The position numbers and the translations under genes are program-made. This document shows positions 58,591 to 64,000 of a stretch of 64,000 nucleotides of DNA, in pieces. Below the pieces are notes generated by a model. That model searched no databases and was not told the origin of the DNA. It worked only from the letters and a program-made list of their open reading frames with translations. The stretch lies in the NCBI RefSeq assembly GCF_009671245.1, contig NZ_VTFS01000007.1, forward strand, positions 48,931 to 112,930, given 5' to 3'. This DNA comes from Marinicella rhabdoformis. Its GTDB lineage: Bacteria > Pseudomonadota > Gammaproteobacteria > Xanthomonadales > Marinicellaceae. Position 1 is the stretch's first letter, and every line of letters begins with the position of its first letter.

Positions 58591-60960
58591 TTACCCTTTG
58601 GGCTGTGTTAAATACCAATATTCTTTGGCTTTTTTCATTGCCAATCCCATGATACTTTCATCTGGATATTCTCCTCCAATCAGAACACCCGCTTCTTTTT
58701 CCATCAAAACTTCCATGGCTTCTGAGATATAAGACACTGCATGAATTGAAAATTGGTTCGCACGACAAGCGTCTTGTACATCTGACCTAAGCATCAATTC
58801 TTTTGCATTTGAGGCAGGAATAATGACGCCTTGTTTGCCAGTCAACCCTCTTTGTGAACAGGTGTCAAAAAAGCCTTCTATTTTTTCATTAACACCGCCG
58901 ATGGCTTGCAATCGGCCATGTTGATCAATCGCTCCAGTCATGGCAAATCCCTGGTTAATTGGCAGTCCAGTTAATGCTGAAATTAAACAACAAAACTCTG
59001 CACCAGAGGCTGAATCTCCATCAATACCTCCATAACTTTGTTCAAATGCGATAGATGCGGAGAAAGTCAATGGGTGTTCTACCGGCATCAAATGACGTAA
59101 CAGCCCTCCTAAAATGTGAAATCCTTTTGTGTGTATTGACCCTGATTTACCAGACATCCCCTCAATGTCTATTACACCTGCTCGGCCTGGACCAATTGAA
59201 GTGGTAATTCGTGAAGGAAACCCGTACACGATTGGCCCTGCATGAATGACCGCCAAACCATTGATCTGTCCTACCACGCCGCCTTCCGTTTCTAAATTTA
59301 TCGTGCCGTTTTGTAAGTTTTCCTGGAATTTCCTTGCAGGCAATCCTGCCCGTTTTTTTGTCCTTTTAACAGCTGTTGATACATGGTCTGCGCTCACCTC
59401 TTCATTTCCCAATTGAGATGCGACAAACGCGCCTTCACGTGCTAAATCAGCTATTCTTGAAAACTTAGCAGTGAGTTTGCCTCCTTGAGAACACACCCTG
59501 GCTCCATGTTCTATTAATTTTGCTACCGCAGTATTTTTAAATGGCAACAACCCATCTTCCTTGATAATTTTTGCTATTACACCGGCGTAGTGTTTATAGC
59601 CTATTTCATTACGAGGAATAACAGAATCAAAGTCTGACAATACTTTGAATAATTCTGGAAAATCTGGATCTTGATTGTCTAAACCATAATAAACACCTGA
59701 ATCACCGAGCAATATAACCCTAAATTCCACAGGAATTGGATCAGGTTTGAGTGCTGGCTGCCCGGGCCAATTCATATCCGCTGGCACTATCTCTAAATAC
59801 CGGCTCTTTAATGTTCTAATCAATGTTCTCCACGCCCCTGGCTCTGTTAATAAATCACGAGCATCAAGGACTATAAACCCACCATCTGCAGCCAATAACG
59901 AACCGCTTCTGATACTCATGTGGTCTGCCATAACCGGTCCATTTTCAGCCCATTTACTTTCAATTGTACCTAATAAGTTTTGTAACGAAGGTACTCTCTC
60001 TACTAAAACTGGTGCTTTTCCGTCATTACATTGATGCAAAAGAACGTTGACAGCATAGCGCTCAAAAGGGTCATAATTCTTTTGCCTTCTGTAAAAAAAT
60101 GCATCTATGACATCTTCCTCTATATCCACTAAAAACTCTATAGCGGCGGGTTCAGAGTACTTTCTCTTCAGTCCTTTAGTTTGCCTTTTAATTTCATCAC
60201 GGGTGTGTGATTCCATTAAGTTACTGATTTCCAGCATTCCCTGTTCTCTGACTTGGTTAACTTTCCTACCAAATTCATCTAATTTTTTGCTGTATTGATG
60301 TTGTGTTTCCATCAATTTCTTTTGAGTATCTTCATCAACCTTTCCATCAGAAATCAGTTGCTGCCATGAATTTGGATCAATAACTTTGCCATCAATTATT
60401 GGTGCAATAATGGTTTGTTCACCTTGTTGCGTTTTAACATTAAGCATCGCCATTTCATTTTCAGCTAATTCTTTTTCAAAAGGTTTTGCTAAGGTATCAA
60501 GTTGCTTCTGTAATTGTTCTTCAGCATTATTTTTTTGTTTTAATAACGCTTCTGAATCCATTGTTTTCTTTAAATCATCATTGATAAAAGCACACAATTG
60601 ATCAATTGATTTTCTAAATTTCACACCCTCTCCGGCTGCGAGCGAAATTAATCTGGGTCTGTCTGGCTGTTCAAAATTTGCCACATAACAATGTTCTTTT
60701 TTATTGTTTAACTTAGGTTTCACATCTCTTAAAATTTTTGAAACCATGCTCATCCTGCCAGTTCCTGACAGTCCCCTCACAAATACATTTTGTCCATATG
60801 CATCACAATCTATAGCAAACTGTAATGATTCTAATGCATCGTCTTGACCAACCACTTCAGTCACAGGCTCTACTTCAGTAGTATTGTTAAAATTTAGTAC
60901 ATCTGGATCACACAACCAGCGAACATCTTGCCATTTTAATTTAGTTTTATCTGTCATCAT
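58591..60960 (-). CDS. LonH-type ATP-dependent protease (YcbZ-like)
   Basis: This 789-residue protein has an N-terminal domain, an AAA-like module with a coiled-coil insertion (about 125-270) and a C-terminal Lon protease domain. The Ser-Lys dyad is Ser650 in GDSASGAE and Lys693 in GGVNEKIEG, 43 residues apart as in Lon. The P-loop reads GLSGTGRMS with Arg for the Walker Lys, so ATPase activity may be altered or lost, as in related LonH proteins. It would degrade cytosolic proteins or act as an assembly factor. It is divergent from lysAC. Confidence 0.87.
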   Translation of the reverse strand: MMTDKTKLKWQDVRWLCDPDVLNFNNTTEVEPVTEVVGQDDALESLQFAIDCDAYGQNVFVRGLSGTGRMSMVSKILRDVKPKLNNKKEHCYVANFEQPDRPRLISLAAGEGVKFRKSIDQLCAFINDDLKKTMDSEALLKQKNNAEEQLQKQLDTLAKPFEKELAENEMAMLNVKTQQGEQTIIAPIIDGKVIDPNSWQQLISDGKVDEDTQKKLMETQHQYSKKLDEFGRKVNQVREQGMLEISNLMESHTRDEIKRQTKGLKRKYSEPAAIEFLVDIEEDVIDAFFYRRQKNYDPFERYAVNVLLHQCNDGKAPVLVERVPSLQNLLGTIESKWAENGPVMADHMSIRSGSLLAADGGFIVLDARDLLTEPGAWRTLIRTLKSRYLEIVPADMNWPGQPALKPDPIPVEFRVILLGDSGVYYGLDNQDPDFPELFKVLSDFDSVIPRNEIGYKHYAGVIAKIIKEDGLLPFKNTAVAKLIEHGARVCSQGGKLTAKFSRIADLAREGAFVASQLGNEEVSADHVSTAVKRTKKRAGLPARKFQENLQNGTINLETEGGVVGQINGLAVIHAGPIVYGFPSRITTSIGPGRAGVIDIEGMSGKSGSIHTKGFHILGGLLRHLMPVEHPLTFSASIAFEQSYGGIDGDSASGAEFCCLISALTGLPINQGFAMTGAIDQHGRLQAIGGVNEKIEGFFDTCSQRGLTGKQGVIIPASNAKELMLRSDVQDACRANQFSIHAVSYISEAMEVLMEKEAGVLIGGEYPDESIMGLAMKKAKEYWYLTQPKG

Positions 60961-61058
60961 TTAATACTTGTTTATATTCAATTGTCATATTAAACGATAT
61001 TACTTGCATGGCTTAAGCTTTTTCTCTAAAGTTTATTTTTTTTAACAATCTTGCCCTC

Positions 61059-63593
61059 ATGAACAATTGGATAGTCATAAAATTTGGTGGGACTTCAGTC
61101 TCGGGTTCTGATCAATGGCAACAAATATTATCGATCATAGACAAACACCATAAGTCTGGTTACAAGGTCATGCTTGTTCATTCAGCTTTCAGTGGATTGA
61201 CCAATGCATTAGAACTGTTGTTAACAGGTGATGAAAAGCAAATGTCATTCATACATAATCGCGTATTTGACATGGCTAATTTATTTTCTATCAACCATGA
61301 AATTGTTAATCAAGCATTAAACAAATTAAATACTTTAACCGCGCATAAGAACATAAATCCTCATCAAGAAGCTGGAATTTTGTCATGGGGTGAATGGGTT
61401 ACTCATGAAATTTGTGTTGAATACTTAAAAAGATCTATCAATATCAATTCTTTTGACCCTACTCAAGTGCTGATTGCGAGCACAACAGATAAAAGGAATA
61501 AAAGAAGCCAAGTGCTGTCCGCAAAATGTGATGTTACTCATAATCAATCATTAAATGAACAACTGTCTCAAAATCTTTATATGATGCCTGGTTTTGTTGC
61601 CAAAGACAGCGATGGCAATTCAGTGGTGCTTGGCAGAGGTGGCTCTGATACGTCTGCAGCTTATATTGCATCTTTATTAAATGCCCATAAGTTAGAAATT
61701 TGGACCGACGTTCATGGCATTTTCAGCGCAAACCCAAGGGCCAACCCCAATGCCAGATTATTACTTCACTTGGCATACCAAGAAGCAAGAGAAATCGCTG
61801 CCAGTGGTGGTGCAGTACTTCACCCCAGGTGTATATTGCCACTTGAACAAGGAAACATTCCATTACACATAAAAAACACGCAATCTCCAAATTCACCTGG
61901 TACAGTTTTATCACATGACTACCAAGCTACCAAACCCATGGTCTATGCCATTAACACCCGTCACCAAGTGACCTTGGTTTCATTAGAATCTATAAATATG
62001 TGGCATCAAGCGGGATTTTTGGGAGATATGTTTAATATTTTCAAATCACTGGGACTCTCTGTTGACTTAATATCAACGTCTCAAACCAATGTAACACTTT
62101 CATTAGATAAGGCAGATAACAGCATTGATGATGAAATTTTGCAGCAATTGTCAACACGATTAAAGCAAATGGGCACAGTTGAAGTTATAAAAAATTGTTC
62201 AGCAGTAACATTAGTAGGCTATAGAATCCGTGCTATGGCAGATAAAATAGCACCTGTAATTTCCACATTTGCAGATCAGCGAATATACATTACCACCCAA
62301 TCATCTAATGACTTAAACCAAACATTTGTTGTCGATGAAGATCAAGCTGACAAGCTCGGCCGTGCCTTACATGAAGTTCTTATACCTAAAGATGATACAG
62401 TGGCAAACTTTGGTCCCAGCTGGCAACAACTACAGCAACAAAAAGACAAGCAAGCTCCTCCAATTATCCCTTGGTGGCATACTGCATCTGACAAATTATT
62501 GACCATTGCCTCAAATCAATCACCTTGCTATGTTTATGATTTAGAAACTATAACCACTCAAGTAAACAAGCTACAATCATTAACAGCTGTTGACAAAATT
62601 CATTATGCTTGTAAAGCCAATAGTCACCCTGAAATCCTTCAACATATACATGATTTAGGCGTTTCAATGGAAACCGTTTCTCCACAAGAAATCGAACGCG
62701 TTACTGCATGTTGCGGCGAATCTACAAAGGAAAACATATTATTCACGCCAAATTTCGCTCCAAAACAAGAATATATAGATGCCATCGATCAAGGTATTTT
62801 AGTCACTATTGATAACCCCTATATTCTCTATCAATGGGCAGAAATTTTTGCTGACCAAGAAGTCATGTTGCGGCTTGACCCTGGTCATGGTAGCGGACAC
62901 CATCGCTATGTGAGAACAGCAGGTGAACAATCGAAATTTGGCATTCCAGCCAATGAATTAGATGCCATATCTGTACAATGTAAAAAACACAACATCAAAG
63001 TCAAAGGCTTGCATGCCCATTCTGGTAGTGGCATTTTAGACCACGAAAATTGGAAACGAATAGTCGATTACTTGGGGTCTTGCTTACCTTTATTTCCAAC
63101 CGCAACTGTTCTCAACATTGGTGGCGGTTTAGGTATTAAAGAAAACCCAGGTGATACAGGGTTAGATTTCGAAGCTTTCAATAAGATTTTAGAGGATTTC
63201 AAATCTCAACATCCCAATATAAATATCTGGATAGAGCCTGGTCGTTTTATTGTTGCTCATTCAGGTGTTTTATTGGCCAAAGTAACACAAACTAAATGGA
63301 AAGGGCAACAAGGTTACATTGGCCTTGATACAGGGATGAATTCTTTGATCAGACCCGCATTGTATGGCGCTTGGCATAACATAGCCAACTTATCAAAACT
63401 ATCAAAACGTGCAGAATACACAGCCAATATTGTTGGCCCCATGTGTGAAACTGGAGATATTTTAGGGATAGATAGAAAAATGCCTAAAACAGAGGAAGGC
63501 GATGTTATTTTAATCGCTAATACAGGAGCTTACGGTTCCAGTATGTCTTCTAATTACAACCTCAGGGCTCCGGCAAAAAACATCATACTGTAA
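61059..63593 (+). CDS. lysAC: bifunctional aspartate kinase / diaminopimelate decarboxylase
   Basis: This 844-residue fusion has an N-terminal aspartate kinase (VIKFGGTSVSGS, GRGGSDTSAAYIASLL, EIWTDVHGIFSANPR) with ACT-type regulatory domains up to about residue 470. A C-terminal PLP-dependent diaminopimelate decarboxylase follows (YACKANSHPEI with the PLP lysine, HAHSGSGILD, NIGGGLGIKE, CETGDILG). It catalyses the first and last steps of lysine synthesis from aspartate. Such fusions are known in Xanthomonadales. A terminator follows. Confidence 0.95.
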   Translation: MNNWIVIKFGGTSVSGSDQWQQILSIIDKHHKSGYKVMLVHSAFSGLTNALELLLTGDEKQMSFIHNRVFDMANLFSINHEIVNQALNKLNTLTAHKNINPHQEAGILSWGEWVTHEICVEYLKRSININSFDPTQVLIASTTDKRNKRSQVLSAKCDVTHNQSLNEQLSQNLYMMPGFVAKDSDGNSVVLGRGGSDTSAAYIASLLNAHKLEIWTDVHGIFSANPRANPNARLLLHLAYQEAREIAASGGAVLHPRCILPLEQGNIPLHIKNTQSPNSPGTVLSHDYQATKPMVYAINTRHQVTLVSLESINMWHQAGFLGDMFNIFKSLGLSVDLISTSQTNVTLSLDKADNSIDDEILQQLSTRLKQMGTVEVIKNCSAVTLVGYRIRAMADKIAPVISTFADQRIYITTQSSNDLNQTFVVDEDQADKLGRALHEVLIPKDDTVANFGPSWQQLQQQKDKQAPPIIPWWHTASDKLLTIASNQSPCYVYDLETITTQVNKLQSLTAVDKIHYACKANSHPEILQHIHDLGVSMETVSPQEIERVTACCGESTKENILFTPNFAPKQEYIDAIDQGILVTIDNPYILYQWAEIFADQEVMLRLDPGHGSGHHRYVRTAGEQSKFGIPANELDAISVQCKKHNIKVKGLHAHSGSGILDHENWKRIVDYLGSCLPLFPTATVLNIGGGLGIKENPGDTGLDFEAFNKILEDFKSQHPNINIWIEPGRFIVAHSGVLLAKVTQTKWKGQQGYIGLDTGMNSLIRPALYGAWHNIANLSKLSKRAEYTANIVGPMCETGDILGIDRKMPKTEEGDVILIANTGAYGSSMSSNYNLRAPAKNIIL

Positions 63594-63605
63594 ATCAAGT
63601 TTAAC

Positions 63606-63639
63606 AAAAAATACCCATGCCATTCATGGGTATTTTTTT
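63606..63639 (+). terminator. Rho-independent terminator after lysAC
   Basis: A 14-bp stem (AAAAAATACCCATG / CATGGGTATTTTTT, loop five bases) with a T run lies 12 bases after the lysAC stop. Confidence 0.92.
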
Positions 63640-63864
63640 GCCTGTTTATTTTAGAAAGTTTAAGCAAAATAAAAAACAACTGATGTTGAGGCTTTTTCAT
63701 AAAAACATCCTGAAAATATCCCGATTTGCCGGAATCGATGACGTGCTTATCTAATTCATCTGCGCAGAAGATACCTGATGGTGAGCTTGCGAACCTAAGT
63801 TAGGCCAAAGGGCCGTAACGCGGTTAAATGACCAGCGTAAGTATAATATATATTTTTTTCAGGC
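63640..63864. other. unassigned 225-base stretch between lysAC and the rrn operon end
   Basis: No gene was found. It holds small dyads (CGATT-N6-AATCG at 63721, TCTGCGCAGA near 63758, CCTAAGTTAGG near 63794, GGCC-AAA-GGGCC near 63804) in a patch less AT-rich than its flanks. TGTTGAGGCTTTTT at 63682 repeats part of the rrn terminator at 63884. Possibly the remnant of a second terminator or a small RNA. Confidence 0.35.
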
Positions 63865-63898
63865 AAAAAAAAGCCCCAACATATGTTGAGGCTTTTTT
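63865..63898 (-). terminator. terminator of the rRNA operon
   Basis: On the minus strand AAAAAAGCCTCAAC-ATAT-GTTGGGGCTTTTTT pairs throughout with one G·U, whereas the plus strand would have an A·C mismatch, so it is built for the minus strand. It lies just beyond the 5S rRNA 3' end. Confidence 0.9.
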
Positions 63899-63905
63899 AG
63901 TATAA

Positions 63906-64000
63906 GATCCTGGCGATGTCCTACTCTCACATGGGAACTCCCACACTACCATCGGCGATGCTACATTTCACTTCTGAGTTCGAGATGGGTTCAGGTGGTT
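63906..64000 (-). rRNA. rrf: 5S rRNA, partial (5' part beyond window)
   Basis: The reverse complement of the window end reads CCACCTGAACCCATCTCGAA, CTCAGAAGTGAAA, CGCCGATGGTAGTGTGGG and GAGAGTAGGACATCGCCAGG, which is the conserved 5S rRNA sequence. The 3' end is near 63906, and the first ~25 bases are outside the window. The rRNA operon therefore reads into this window from the right. Confidence 0.95.

Noticed and set aside
1..64000. CRISPR arrays, complete insertion sequences, restriction-modification or classical toxin-antitoxin pairs
   Set aside because: No regularly spaced repeats, no transposase and no methyltransferase/endonuclease or paired toxin-antitoxin genes were found by reading both strands; the HEPN-like gene has no partner.

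Overview
The window reads as ordinary chromosome of a moderately AT-rich gammaproteobacterium. Several traits point to a lineage near the Xanthomonadales, Marinicella-like, though this is my inference and not proven: an aspartate kinase–diaminopimelate decarboxylase fusion, a MetX of the Xanthomonas sub-type, an rpoZ-spoT-ridA-recG cluster, and a secreted protein ending in an IFEDGFE tail. Gammaproteobacterial synteny is visible in dapA-bamC, rpsU-yqeY-dnaG-rpoD, pgsA-tRNA-Gly-tRNA-Cys-tRNA-Leu, prs-rplY-pth, lolB-ispE and tusD-(CB)-E.

Layout. 1-1.7 kb: 3' part of a PLP enzyme (threonine synthase-like) and a HEPN-like gene. 1.8-8.3 kb (minus): recG, ridA, spoT, rpoZ, bepA-like. 8.4-9.8 kb: tRNA 2-thiolation relay tusD, a fused tusC-tusB, tusE, then a glutaredoxin. 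9.8-17.7 kb: permease, outer-membrane protein, isocitrate dehydrogenase, bcp, dapA-bamC, ferredoxin, pcnB-folK. 17.7-20.2 kb: YtrA-type GntR/ABC operon. 20.2-27.5 kb: metX, pth, rplY, prs, tRNA-Gln, a secreted PQQ-type dehydrogenase, ychF, an EF-hand protein, yggS. 27.6-31.9 kb: macromolecular synthesis operon. 32-38.4 kb: PPIase, bolA, arsC-like, wrbA-like, a CPBP-like membrane protein, maf/yceF, PBP1A. 38.5 kb: a 159-bp MITE. 38.7-42.9 kb: two-component system, ECF sigma factor with partner, pgsA and three tRNA genes.

43.46-48.51 kb is an integrated element of about 5 kb in the 3' end of tRNA-Leu(TAA). It is bounded by 41/40-nt direct repeats and carries repeats that look like integrase arm sites at both ends. 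It encodes a P4-type integrase, a predicted three-way-junction RNA resembling phage C4/P4 CI antisense RNAs, an unknown 275-aa protein, AlpA, several very small overlapping genes and a terminase-small-subunit-like protein. It has no capsid, tail, large terminase or recognisable replicase. I read it as a minimal phage satellite, the best candidate here for a little-described system.

48.6-54.7 kb: a lipid A/LPS core cluster (acyltransferase, GT2, O-antigen ligase, GT4, zinc-finger protein), an ELM1-family protein and trmH. 54.8-63.6 kb: secreted hypotheticals, ispE-lolB, a LonH-type protease and lysAC. The window ends inside a 5S rRNA gene on the minus strand. Aspartate-family biosynthesis is spread over the window (threonine synthase-like, dapA, metX, lysAC). 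tRNA maturation and modification are also well represented (tus genes, trmH, pth, three adjacent tRNA genes plus tRNA-Gln).
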